From: Azolla caroliniana | Lineage: Eukaryota > Polypodiophyta | Length of the DNA stretch: 64,000 nt | Assembly (NCBI GenBank): GCA_043228905.1 | Contig: JBHGNT010000004.1 | Span: 8,556,001 to 8,620,000 of the forward strand | Reading direction: 5' to 3' | In this document: piece by piece, positions 32,257-43,200 of the stretch | Position numbering within the stretch: position 1 is the first letter of the stretch | Layout: the number at the start of each line of letters is the position of its first letter | Position numbers and translations under genes: made by a program | Notes under the pieces: model-generated | The model's database searches: none | What the model saw: the letters and a program-made list of their open reading frames with translations, nothing else | Told to the model about the DNA's origin: nothing

Positions 32257-35200
32257 CCCGGTGGAAGAAAAGACGGGCTTCGTCGAAGCCGCTTGTCAAA
32301 ACTACGAGGCTCTGGTGGAGGACAAGTGGGTAGGGAAAACCGGAGGGGCCGGGACCTCGCAACGATATGAAACTCGATTCGGGACAAGGCGGAATGAGGC
32401 CGGTGTACTCGGCGCCCAAGATAACCCCAAGAAGGGCGGGTACCGGCTGGGCATAGAAATCGAAAGATCCACGGACCTGCGAAAGGTCCTGGAAGAACGA
32501 ATCCTCGACAGCAAGGTGGAACTGTCGCTGAGGGAAGTGCTTGGGATCACCAGGAAGGAGTTCCACGACTCCATCGTAGACTTGGTGAAGAGGAAGAGGC
32601 TATCGACGGAGACAGAACCGGAGAAGCCGGTGGAGGTGCGGACGACGCACATAGAGGACATGGCGCTGGAAGACGAGCTGGTGGAGAGCCACTATTCGAG
32701 GCCGCACTGGGCCAGAGCGACCACGGAGACCCCCGTGAAAATCGGAGATGTTCATGAACCAGTGGTGGCGTTGGTGGACCACGGTTCAGAAATCAACTTG
32801 ATGTCCATGGACTTCTATAAGAAGGGGAAATGGCCGATCAACACCAAGCACGGGTGGAAAATACGGGCAGTGATGCGTGCCACCAAAGAACTGCATGGAG
32901 CCTGCATGAATGTACGAGTAAAGATCGGCGATGTCGAGATTGACCAACACTTCTTCGTGCAGGAGACGTCCTCACATCCGTTTATACTAGGAGAACTGTA
33001 CATCACGACAGCACGGATGGAGACCAAGGTGTTGGACAACGGCTCAGCCTATGCAAGGGTCAAGAGCCAGGATGGGCGTCACTCGTTCCAGTTCCTGATG
33101 GTGAGACCGAACCGCGAGACCCTCGGGGGCGAAAGCCGCGATAGTCCGGACACTCCGGGAAAACCCCACAAGTGTACAATAGCGAAGAAGACCTGTACTA
33201 TAAGTAGGAAATTTTGGTTCTCCGGCAACGGAGGGTGTACGATAGTCGACGTTGTTGGCCGGAAAAAAAAAAGGGCGGAGGAGCGACTTCGGGCATGTGG
33301 TATCCTCAGCATTGGACAGGAAATCAACAGAGCCGTGGAGGCGGTCTCTTTCAACGATACCTTGGGGGAGCTGCGAGAGGTAGTCGGAGGAGTCCTTAAA
33401 GAGGACCGGACGATTCCGGTATGTTCGGAATGGATGTACGAAGTCATCGCGGACTTCAGTAGAGGGCTCGAGTCGGATCGGACGGCTCGGGTGGACACGA
33501 GGTACAAGACTATGGACCGGAAGGTGAGGCGAGTCCTGGCTCCCTTCCCGGAGGGCAGCGAGTTGCGAATAAAAGGGGTTGCGTCGGACCCGAGTTTACG
33601 AAATCTGGCCCGCATAGGACACACGTTCACCGACATAACGCTACGGGAGCTCAAGGTCGGTGGGGGAAGCTTCATACTGTCGGCGGAGGAGGACCGGTTT
33701 CGGGGAATGCTCGGAAGGCACAGGAAGGCTTTCGCATTCTCACCGGAGGAGATCGGGTGCGTAGACCCGACAATCGTGGAACCGATAGTGATATTCACGG
33801 TACCGCATGTGCCGTGGAGTCTCAAACCGATTCCAGTACCCAGAGCTCACATCCCGAAGCTGATGGAGCTGTTAAAGCAGAAGGTCGAGATGGGAATCCT
33901 CGAACCGTTGAGTGCCCCATACTCGAATCGGTGGTTTACCGTGCCGAAGAAGGACGGCACGCTGCGCTTTATTCAAGACCTACAGCCGGTCAACAAGGTG
34001 AACATTCGAAATGTAGGAATCAGACTGACAATAGACGAGTTCGCGGAGGCCTTCGTCGGAAGGTCGATTTACTCAGTCGGTGATCTCTACTCGGGGTACG
34101 ATCAGTTCCAACTAGCCATAGAGAGCAGAGACATCACGACAATGCGAACTCCTCTCGGCCTAGTACGGATGTGTACCCTACCGCAAGGAGGGACGAACTC
34201 GGTGGCTCACATGGTGAACGCAATGAACAAAGTGTTGAGGGATTGTATCCCGGACATCACCATGCCGTTTTTGGACGACGTCCCGATCAAGGGATGCCCG
34301 GTGGAGGAAAGGGACGAGACGATCGGACCGGACGGGTGCCGGAAATTCGTGGCGACGCACATCAATGACTGCGAGAAGGTGCTGCAGAGGTTGGAGGGCG
34401 CGAGGCTCACCTTCTCCGGGGGAAAATCAGCCTTCGGGCAATCAGAGATCATGGTCGTCGGACACCTATGCGGGTCGTACGGCCGGAAACCGTCTCCGGC
34501 TAAGGTAGAAGTCGTCTCCGCGATGAAGGACGACCATAACTCGGTCACGGAGGTTCGGAGGTTCTTGGGAGCGTGCGCGTTCTACCACATATGGATCCCG
34601 TATTACGTTCATGTCGCGGAGCCATTATACGGGTTGCTGAAAAAGGGGCGAAAATTCGAGTGGAGAGACGAGCATACGGAGTCGGTCCGAAAGATGAAGG
34701 AAGCACTTGCCGCAGCTCCGGCGCTCCGAAAGGCTGCCTATGGATAGGACACCCCAATTTACGTAATGATAGACATGAGTCCGACCGGGATCGGATGGGT
34801 CGTCAGCCAGGAGGACGAGGACGACATGCGTTTCCCAATCCGGTTCGGCGCAAAGGTTCTCAGCGAGCGACAGCGAGGATACGCCCAGGTTAAACGCGAG
34901 CTCTGGGGTATCGTTTCGGCGGTAAAGGCCGATAAAGACTACCTGATCGGGGCAAGGGTAATTATCGAGACGGACTGCCTGCCAATTCTTGGCATGGTTT
35001 CCGGATGCGCAACGCCGAACCTGGCAATGCTCAGATGGATAGCGTACATCAAGTCCCTGAATCCGGAAATACGACACATTTCCGGGAAAGACAATGCCAT
35101 GGACGACATGCTTTCAAGGGCGAGGTTCGAAAACGAGGGCGGCATGGTTTCGGAGGACGAGGAAGTCGGCGTGGACTTCTTCAAGGCGGCTCACGTAACA

Positions 35201-36516
35201 ACCGGTAGGGAATGCACTCCAACGCTTAATGATTTCGACGAGAGCAAGTACGACGGGGAGTGGCTATAGATCGGCGGGTTCCTGAAAACAATGACACCGG
35301 ATGCGGCATGGACAACAAACGAGGCCAACCGGATTCGGAAGAAAGCCTACCGATTCTTTCTCCGGGACGGGTACATATGGAAGCACCTGAAGAAGAGGAA
35401 CGACATCCCGCTCCGAGTGGTGGCGAAGAAGGAGGAACAAGAGGATTTGCTGGCGGCGTACCACGATAGTCCTTGGGCTGGACACTGTGGAACGTGGGCC
35501 ACTTTTGAAAAGCTAAAGGGGAAGTACTGGTGGCCGGGACTATACCGGGACGTGCATCGGTTCGTGACGACTTGCGAAAGCTACCAGGTGCACTCCATGA
35601 TCTGACACCGGGATGAGTTCCACCCGACCTACTCTCCGACCGTCCACTTCAAGTAGATGGTGGATTTGGTGACGATGCCAATGGGGGTAGGACAGATGCG
35701 GTATCTGGTGCTAGCTCGGGAGGATCTAACGAACCAGGTTGAAGGCCGAGCCCTGCAGAACAAGACGACTATAGCCGTGTGTCGGTTTTTGATTGAGGAC
35801 GTAGTATGTCGATACGGGTGCGTAGGGAAGATCGTGGCTGACCGTGATGAGTTGGACGCAGAAGAGGCCGACGAGCTGTTCGACCGGCTAGGAGTCAAAC
35901 TTTCGCTCACCACAACGTACAATCCGGAGGCGAACGGGAAGGTGGAGCGCAGACACGGGCCAATTGTCAAAGCGCTAGTACGGGCGTGCGGAGGCCAAGT
36001 CAGGAACTGGCCACGGCTGCTACCTTATGCCTTGTGGGCGGACCGGACTACGCACAGTTCGGTAACCGGGTTCATGCCGGCTGAGCTTATGTTCGGACAA
36101 AAACCGATCATGCCAATAGAGCGAACGATCTCCTCGTGGGCCACAGTGAACTGGAGGGATGAGATGAGCCGGGAGGAACTGTTGGCGGCACGGATTCGAC
36201 AGCTCGAGCGGAGACCGAAGGACGTAGAGCGAGCCGCGGAGAAACTTCGGGTAGCGAGGATAAGGAAGAAAGCCCGGTTCGACCGAACACACCGGCTCCG
36301 GCCAAGGAAGATCGAGGAAGGCGACTGGGTGCTGGTCTACGACAGCAGCCTCGACAATCACCACAAGGCCGTGCGGAAGTTTGCGAGGAGGTGGTTCGGG
36401 GTTTATGTAGTAACAGGCGCCAACGACAATGGGACGTACCATCTCGAGGAGCTCAACGGTACGAGAATGGCGATACCGGTAGCAGGGAAGAGGATCAAAG
36501 CGTTCAAGAAATGACA
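31967..36516 (+). pseudogene. Gyp2 pol: protease, RT, RNase H, integrase
   Basis: One frame from 31967 to 36516 holds every pol domain. Protease has VALVDHGSEINLM near 32770, with DHG in place of the usual DSG/DTG. Reverse transcriptase has YSVGDLYSGYDQFQ near 34065, LPQGGTNS near 34180 and FLDDVPIKG near 34268. RNase H has SPTGIGWVVSQED near 34777 and SGKDNAMDDMLSRA near 35080. The integrase zinc region's last cysteine has become tyrosine (CESYQ, near 35580; Gyp1 has CESCQ). The integrase core runs from 35657 with ADRDEL and PEANGKVE. A GPY-type C-terminal module has changed to GVY near 36398. Stops are TAG 34745, TAG 35267 (CAG in Gyp1), TGA 35603 and TAG near 35654. No chromodomain is seen. 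Confidence 0.93.
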
Positions 36517-36673
36517 CGACGGTGAGCCGGAGCTAGGGGGCATGGACAGCAACGACGAGCAGCCCGAGGCGGAGGATGAACTGGTAAACAAGGAATAAAG
36601 TAAGGATCGGTTTAATCCCGTAGGAACCCAATTTTGGCGCATACCGGTGGATGCGCGGTTAGGTGGGGGCGGA

Positions 36674-37349
36674 TGTCATGGAGAATACCGTCCCCAGGCG
36701 CAAACCGTGTATAGTGTGTGTGATCCGGCCCTTACACGTGGGCACGTCCGTTGATGTATAGTAGATAGGTAGGCACGAAGGTCAAATCCTAGGTAGCAAT
36801 ATTCTATAAGGGAAATCGAGGAGTATCTCTGTCCGAAAGGACAGAGAATTAATGTGATGTAAACGGGTGAAACGGCCTCCCTCCTTGAGCTATAAAAGAG
36901 AGGGAGACGGGGGAGAGAAGGGATCGCGCGCTAGAAGGGACGAAGTGCTATCGGATAGGGACCGAGCTCTTCTCTGTCGTTCTCCATAGCTTTCTTTTGC
37001 GCAGGTTCTCTGGAGGCTGATCCTGCTCCGTGGAACGCCCGTGTGCTTCCGGCAGAATCTCCATCTTGCTCTCCTGTGTGCGTGGGTGATCAGGCGTCGG
37101 CACCCGTCTCACCGACCTGATCGGCTGTAACCGTTCGAGTCATCTGCATACATATATTTGTATACGCGTTCTTATACTCTATCTCCTGCCCAACTGGTGT
37201 CTCTTGTGTTGTTGGGCTGCGCTCCCGCGCGCTTCTTTGTCTATCCGTGTGTGAGAGCGTCTCTCTCTTTCCCTTTTCTCACCTATTCCTCGGTCCAAGA
37301 CCCCAGTGGTCTCGTCTTGTTCTCCACACACGCGCATAATAACGTGACA
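36674..37349 (+). repeat. Gyp2 3' LTR
   Basis: This 676-bp copy of 30323-30998 starts TGTCATGGAG and ends GTGACA. It is followed by the second ACGG and the resumed Cop6 gag. Confidence 0.93.
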
Positions 37350-37353
37350 ACGG

Positions 37354-39035
37354 AGTCGAATCTGACTCAACATATGGATAGAGGAAGGGATCGACGAAGA
37401 AGAACTCCGCAGCGAACGGAAAAATCCCATGCTAGATTGAAGTCCAAAGGTAAGCCTGTGTGCTTTTATTGTGGAAAACCTGGACACTTCCAGAAGGATT
37501 GCCGACACATGAAGAAAGATAAGTCTGTCGGAAACAATGTCGAACCCCGGAAGATTCCGGATGACAAGAACACTTCAGCCATTGCTACGAGCAATGAAGA
37601 ACTCATGTTCTTTTGTGAACAGACGAGTGCAAATCTTGCGAGTGAAGATTGCATGTGGGTGATCGACTCCGGTGCATCCTTCTATATTACTCTGTTGAGA
37701 GAGTATTTCTCGACTTACATAGTTGGGGATCATGGCTATGTGAAGATGGGTGATAGTGGAGAGTGGAAGATAACTGGAGTCGGAAGTGTAGGCTTAACGA
37801 CATCGATAGGGTGTCGACTAACATAGAAGGATGTTCGACACGTCTCCGATATCAGATTGAATCTGATATCGACTGGAAGGCTTGACGAGGAAGGCTACAA
37901 TGGTAGTTTTTAGAATGGCAAGTGGAAGTTCTGCCGAGGAAACCTTATAGTGGCCCGAGCTTAGAAAGAAGGCACATTGTACATGATGCATGCCCGACTG
38001 TGCAAATCGAAAGTAAACGTGGCAGCCGACGCGGCAGGGGAGATATGGCATAAGAGTCTAGGCCACATGAGTGAGAAGGAAATGCACCTGTTAGCAGACC
38101 AGAAACTTCTACCAGAAGTCAAGGGAGTACACCTGGAGAAGTGTGTCAACTACTTAGCCGAAAAGCAAAACAGGACGGTATTCCACACGAGACCACCGAG
38201 GAGAAGAGATGCTGCACTGGAACTAGTGCACACGGATGTGTGCTATGTGGATGCTCCATCACATCGAGGAGGACAGTACTTTGTGACATTTATTGATGAC
38301 CATAGTCGGAAGACATGGGCCTTCGTACTGAAGATGAAGGATCAAGTACTTTCGGTTTTCAAGGAGTTCCAGGCAAGAGTTGAAAGAGAGTCGGGTCAGA
38401 AACTGAAGGTTGTCCGAACCGACAACAGTGGAAAATACAAAGGGCAGTTCGAAGAATACTGCAAGTGCCAAGGTATTAGAATCGAATACACAGTGCCAAA
38501 TACCACAGAGTTGAACGGGCTTGCAGAGAGGATGAATCGAACAATCATGGAGAGAGTAAGGAGCATGCTCTCCCATGAGAAACTGCTGCATTCCTATTGG
38601 GCTAAGGCGATGTACACGGATGTCTATCTGATCAACATGTCTCCCTCAGTACCATTAAAGGGTGATGTCCCACAGAGGGTGTGGACAAGGAAGGATGTCT
38701 CCTACCAACACCTGAGGGTGTTTGGATGTTTGGCATATATGCATGTACCAAAGGATCAGAGGTCAAAGCTCGACAGCAAGTCGAAAGCATGCATATTCAT
38801 GGTATACTCGGAAGATGAATTCGGCTATAGGATGTGGGACCTAGCCGACAAGAAGGTAGTGAGAATTCAGGATGTAGTCTTTCTAGAAGACAAGACAATT
38901 GAAGACTGGAAGCAACAGAAGTCGGAACCGACTCCCCAGTCAACCTCGACTACCATCGACTTAAGGCCAAGTGAGTCGTCACTGACAGTTGTAAGGAGAC
39001 AGCTGGCCGACAGAGTCGAATCCGAGTCGGTCGAC
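37354..39035 (+). pseudogene. Cop6 gag end, protease and integrase
   Basis: After Gyp2 the gag resumes with a basic stretch and a CCHC knuckle (CFYCGKPGHFQKDC, 37461-37502). Protease has VIDSGASFYIT near 37660. The pre-integrase and zinc region runs 38040-38170, where CVNYLAEKQN has lost the second cysteine of the zinc pair (Cop9 has CTDCLAGKQN). The integrase core spans 38230-38560 with FIDDHSRK and VRTDNSGKYKG, and its E in GLAER. A linker follows to about 39035, where sequence changes to minus-strand gypsy RT at GTCGAC. Stops fall near 37824, 37912 and 37963. Nothing of RT or RNase H remains. Confidence 0.88.
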
Positions 39036-41044
39036 AAACTTTCTACACCCTTCCTTATCTTTTGATTCATCCTTCTCCTCATCCGAACATCCTTTTATCG
39101 GAATATCATCCAAGAATGGCATAGTGATGTCCGGGATACAATCCTTCAAGACCTTGTTCATGGCCTTCACCATATGAGCCATCGAGTTTGTTGCACCTTG
39201 AGGCAAGGTACACATCCGCACGAGCCTGATCGGAGTCCTCATGGTTGTAATGTCACGACTATCGATCGCCAACTGGAATTGGTCGTATCTAGAGTAGAGA
39301 TCACCAATGGAGTAGATGGACCGGCCCACAAACGCTTCGGCAAATTCATCCACACTCGAACCGATTCCAGCATTCCAAATTGTCACCTTGTTGACGGGTT
39401 GAAGATCTTGGATGAATCACAATGATCCATTCTTCTTTGGAACCGTGAACCACTTATTAGAATAGGGAGCATTAGACGGTTCCAAAATTCCCATATCCAC
39501 CGTCTCCTTTAAGACCTCGATCAACTTCGGTAGGTGTGCTCTTGGAACCGGTATCGGTTTCAAATTCAAAGGCACGTGCGGCATCGTGAAGATTACCATC
39601 GGCTCTATTGTCCTTGGATCAGCACATCCAATTTCTTGTGGGAAAAATGCGAAAACCTTCCCATGTCTCTCAAGCATGTCGCAGAACATTCGCTCCTCTT
39701 CAGGGAGGAGGAAATCTTCCCTTCCAACTCGTAGCTTTCCTTTCGTCTCTTTGGTGAAGACATGATCTATTGCCTTTGGATCTCTTAAGCTTGGATCGTT
39801 AGCGACTTCCTTCATCTTTTGTTAGCTATCTTCTGGTAGCGGAACCGCAACTGGCTTGATCTTCCTATCCACCGTTTTATATTTTGTGTTGATGTCAACT
39901 TCCTTCATCAAGATGCTTCGATGATATTCATCGATGATAGTGTACATGTTGATGGAGTTAACAGAAATCACGTGTCGATCGTGAAGATAGCTCAAGTCCA
40001 CAACGTCCTCGATTTCACCGATGGTGTCGTTAAATGAGGCTTCTTCCATAATATCAGTCACGAACTCGTCTTCCTCTATTATGTTTTCTTCTTTCAGCAT
40101 CTTCTCGAAGACTTGTATCCGACGCTTGTCCTTCTTGCGGGTAGTACTAGTTTACATGCGCCACTAGGTGTGACACATGTTGCTTCTCCTCGCAATCCAT
40201 GTGCTCTACCTTGTTGTGGGGACTTGTGATCGCTCAGACTATTTGTGCCCCATGCTTCAATAGTCCGCTCTAATAATCCGAGGATTGGCCTCCAACCAAT
40301 ACTATCTCAATTTCTTTCATGATTAGATTGCACCGTTAAGAATTGAACAGATCTTTGATTGTCAAGACTCTTGATTCGCGCGAAGGTTGCTCCATTATCG
40401 AACACCTTGCTCTCCATCCGGGATGATGTGATATACAGTTGACCTAGGATGATAGGATGCGAAGCTGATTCTTGTACGAAGAAGTGTTGATCCATCTCCA
40501 CATCCCCGATCATGACTTTAACATTTGGACAAGCTCCGTACAAGTCTTTTGTCGTCTTTGTTGCCGCTCGAATCTTCCATTCGTGGTTGTATTAATTGGC
40601 CATCTTCCTTTTTTGTAGAAGTCGGTTAACATGAGTTTGATCTCCGAGCCATGGTTGATCAAGGCTACTACGATCCCTTTCTCTTCTATTCCTTTTCTCT
40701 TTTCTTCGACGAACACCTCGTGATTGCACATCACTTCCGTGAGTATGGTGTTGTCATCCATCGGATCTGACCATCCGGTGATAATTTGTACACTTCGGTC
40801 CGCAAGCTCTACCTCGTTCGAAGTGACTTTTCCCTTCTTCTCATACTCAAGAACGGTAGACCAAAACTTTGCTCCCACTTTCGCAGCTTCAGTTTTGTCT
40901 TTCCCGACTCTTATTTTGGCCAACGCAGCATAGTGCATTGCATCCACATGAGTCGCGTCGGCATCTTCCATAGCTTTCTTCATTACTCCTCTTCCAAAAT
41001 TTACCCGCAGGGGTCTTCTAGTCTCACTCAAGCCGATCATGTTG
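39036..41044 (-). pseudogene. Gyp3 pol: protease, linker and partial RT
   Basis: From the Cop7 site leftward: SETRRPLRVNFGRG near 41010, then protease ALINHGSEIKLM near 40640, where the catalytic Asp is Asn. The linker runs 40543-39822. Reverse transcriptase follows, with VPKKNGSL near 39420, YSIGDLYSRYDQFQ near 39300, LPQGATNS near 39200 and FLDDIPIKG near 39100. It ends in KEGCRKFVD at the junction with Cop6. Several stops and frame changes are present. The cut lies in the middle of RT, so this looks like a deletion or illegitimate recombination rather than an insertion. Confidence 0.87.
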
Positions 41045-41049
41045 CCATC

Positions 41050-41446
41050 TGAAAAAGAATACGTGCAGAAGCAATAGAAAACCGAACACAGAAAATACAT
41101 AGGTTTAATGGACAACTTTGAATATACACAGTACACGGGAAAGATAGAGAGGGAGAGCACATAGAAACCTCAATTCAAAATAATACTCAATCTGTACATA
41201 GGATGTGCTCAATGAGCACTTTTATACAAAGTCCATACGGACTGACAGAAGTACCGACACGTACTTCAATGCTCATAAGTGAGCTCTACACTAACTCCCA
41301 AAATGTATTCCTATGCGGAATATCTTCCTAACGGCCTCGCGGTTTACGCACCGCTAGGCCATGTTATGCGTACTGATTTACGCACCCAGTCTACGCACTA
41401 GGTTACGCATCGTATTACGCATGAATGTTGAGCTTGTCTCTCAACA
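41050..41446 (-). repeat. Cop7 3' LTR
   Basis: 397 bp, TGTTGAGAGACAAGC...TCTTTTTCA on the minus strand. It is preceded by a polypurine tract (plus-strand CTCCCCCTCAAGCTC from 41447). U3 has a diverged form of the family inverted repeat (GAAGTAC...GTACTTC near 41247-41266) and GTATAAAAG near 41220 (minus). Confidence 0.92.
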
Positions 41447-42496
41447 CTCCCCCTCAAGCTCAACTTGAGGTTCCACCTGCTCCACCGGATCTACACTCCG
41501 GTTCCTTCTAGCCTCACGCCTCACTCACGCTCCTCGACCCGTTCGATTCCGCACACCTCGACCCTTCTGGTCGGCTTGTCTGCTTACACGGCCCTTCTCA
41601 GCTTCCTTGTTGTTGCGGTGTTGGCACCCCTTCTGCTGCCTTCTCTTCCACTTGGCTCTTGGTTGACTCAATGTATCCGAATCAAACATTCGAACCGACT
41701 CAGCTTCCTCCGATCGGTTTTCGCTCTCATCCGAGTTGGCTGTCTCCAACTCGTCTTCGGTCCTCTCGCCCTTGATGGCTGCGTCTCCCCCATGCTTGGT
41801 TGGCTTCGGCTCTTTCTTCCGACTGCTCCCCTTCTATCCGCTTTCGGAATCTTCCGCGGGTCCGCCCTCGACTTCTTCAGCCGGTCTGAATTTGAATTCG
41901 TCATACGACTCGGCATCGCGGTCTTCATCTTCTGGAACGTCTCTCCCCCTCAAGTTCGGTACGTCGAGGTGACGCAACCCAAGCGAACCCGAGAATTGCC
42001 GCAACTTGTCCAGACCAAGAGGCTTGGTGAAGATGTTGGCATTCTACCGATCCGTCGGAACATACTGAAGTTCGACTTCACCGAAGAGAACACACTCACG
42101 GACGAAATGGTAGTGCACCTCAATGTGCTTAGTCCAGGCGTGGAAGACGGGGTTCTTAGCTAGTTGGATGCTGTTGAGGTTGTTGCAGTAGATTGTCGTT
42201 GGATCAGGTACCTCCACCTGAAGATCCTTAAGTAGCCACTTCAACCATATGGCTTCACATGTCGCGACAACCGCTCCTCTATACTTGGCTTCGGTGCTCG
42301 ACATCGCAACTATCAGTTGCTTCTTGCTACTCCACGCAATCGCGGCACTCCCGAGAGAGAACGCGAAACCGGACGTGGATTGGCGATCGGTGACGTTGCC
42401 GGCCTAGTCAACATTGGTGTAACCGACCAAATACGCAACAGTATCGGCCCGATATAGTAGCCCCCGGTCCTTAGTGCCACTGATGTACCAGAGTAC
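41447..42496 (-). pseudogene. Cop7 RNase H and C-terminal tail
   Basis: RNase H reads from about 42310 leftward ([41 protein letters not shown]). At 41950 an internal polypurine tract encodes NLRG. A charged tail in the same frame as RNase H continues to the LTR. It contains EDELETANSDESENRS, MFDSDTLSQPR and a Lys/Arg-rich end, finishing VELEGEC with the stop inside the LTR. Stops lie within the tail near 41833 and 41523. It aligns along its length with the Cop3 tail. Confidence 0.85.
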
Positions 42497-42500
42497 ACGT

Positions 42501-43196
42501 TGTCGTGCCCTTCGGCTCCGGATCGTTGCGTGAGTCGGGTGGGAACCGCCGAGGTTTTTGACTAGGAGGAAGAGGAATACAACTTAAGGCTAGTTATGAA
42601 TAGTGGAAAGAGAAGTAAGATAACAATCTCGTGAATCCCACGAGTTTAGTGTAATTAAAACAATATTTAGATTATAAGAGCAATTAGATGGCAAAATTCG
42701 TGAATCCCACGAATATATTAGATTGATCAAAACTTGTATATTAATCAACAACCTTATACATATTTCTCTCCTCATATAAAGATGGAAGAGGCTAAGCATG
42801 GCTTCATGCTTTTTCACCTAAAGTGTCCATGCACACTAAATGTGCATGTGATGCTTTGTCATTTCCTAAATATAGGGCTCATGCACGCTAGATGTGCATG
42901 AGTCACTTTTAATGGCACGTGTAAATAAAATATTTACACTCTAAAGAATACATGATTTTTACCTTTTAATAAAGGTATGTGTAAGGTCTTATGCATATTA
43001 AATCTATATTTATAACACTAAAGATAAGTTATTACAATGGTAAAGTTGGGGTTTATTTACGTGGAGGTGCATGGTTCGAATCCTGCCCTATGCACGTGAT
43101 AAATTCTTTTGATATATTATTTATTTATTTATATGTATCTAAAATCGGATATATTATTTTATGGTTTTCACGAAGTGTGTGGAATACACTACGACA
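42501..43196 (-). repeat. Solo LTR related to the Gyp3 LTR
   Basis: 696 bp reads TGTCGTAGTG...GGGCACGACA on the minus strand, with matching TGTCGT/ACGACA ends. A 4-bp ACGT duplication (42497-42500, 43197-43200) flanks it inside Cop7 pol. Its 3' 70 bases align with those of the LTR at 48309. It has a TATA-like TTTATATGAG (minus, near 42776) and two palindromic CATGCAC/GTGCATG pairs (42828-42848, 42880-42900). A tRNA-like patch lies on the plus strand, with B box GGTTCGAATCC at 43073-43083. No internal region remains, as after LTR-LTR recombination. Confidence 0.8.
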
Positions 43197-43200
43197 ACGT

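Larger units (their letters stand above)
30323..37349 (+). mobile_element. Gyp2: full-length Ty3/gypsy element
   Basis: This element is 7027 bp with two 676-bp LTRs that differ at about 20 sites (about 3%). A 4-bp ACGG duplication (30319-30322, 37350-37353) flanks it, or 5 bp if a shared A is counted. Primer-binding site, gag, a pol in one frame, and a polypurine tract (GGTTAGGTGGGGGCGGA before 36674) are all present. The pol order is protease, RT, RNase H, integrase, the Ty3/gypsy order. It is disabled by a gag/pol frame lesion and four stops. Confidence 0.95.
29083..39035 (+). mobile_element. Cop6: truncated copia element, interrupted by Gyp2
   Basis: It has a 680-bp 5' LTR, an altered primer-binding site (TAGTATCAAAGC, 29766-29777), a gag split by Gyp2, then protease and integrase. 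It ends abruptly at about 39035 against Gyp3, with no reverse transcriptase, RNase H or 3' LTR. It inserted in the Cop5 tail. It is related to Cop9 in protein sequence. Confidence 0.85.

Noticed and set aside
31197-32387. 396-codon minus-strand frame
   Set aside because: It is antisense to the Gyp2 gag and start of pol and reflects GC-rich composition. It has no motif of its own.
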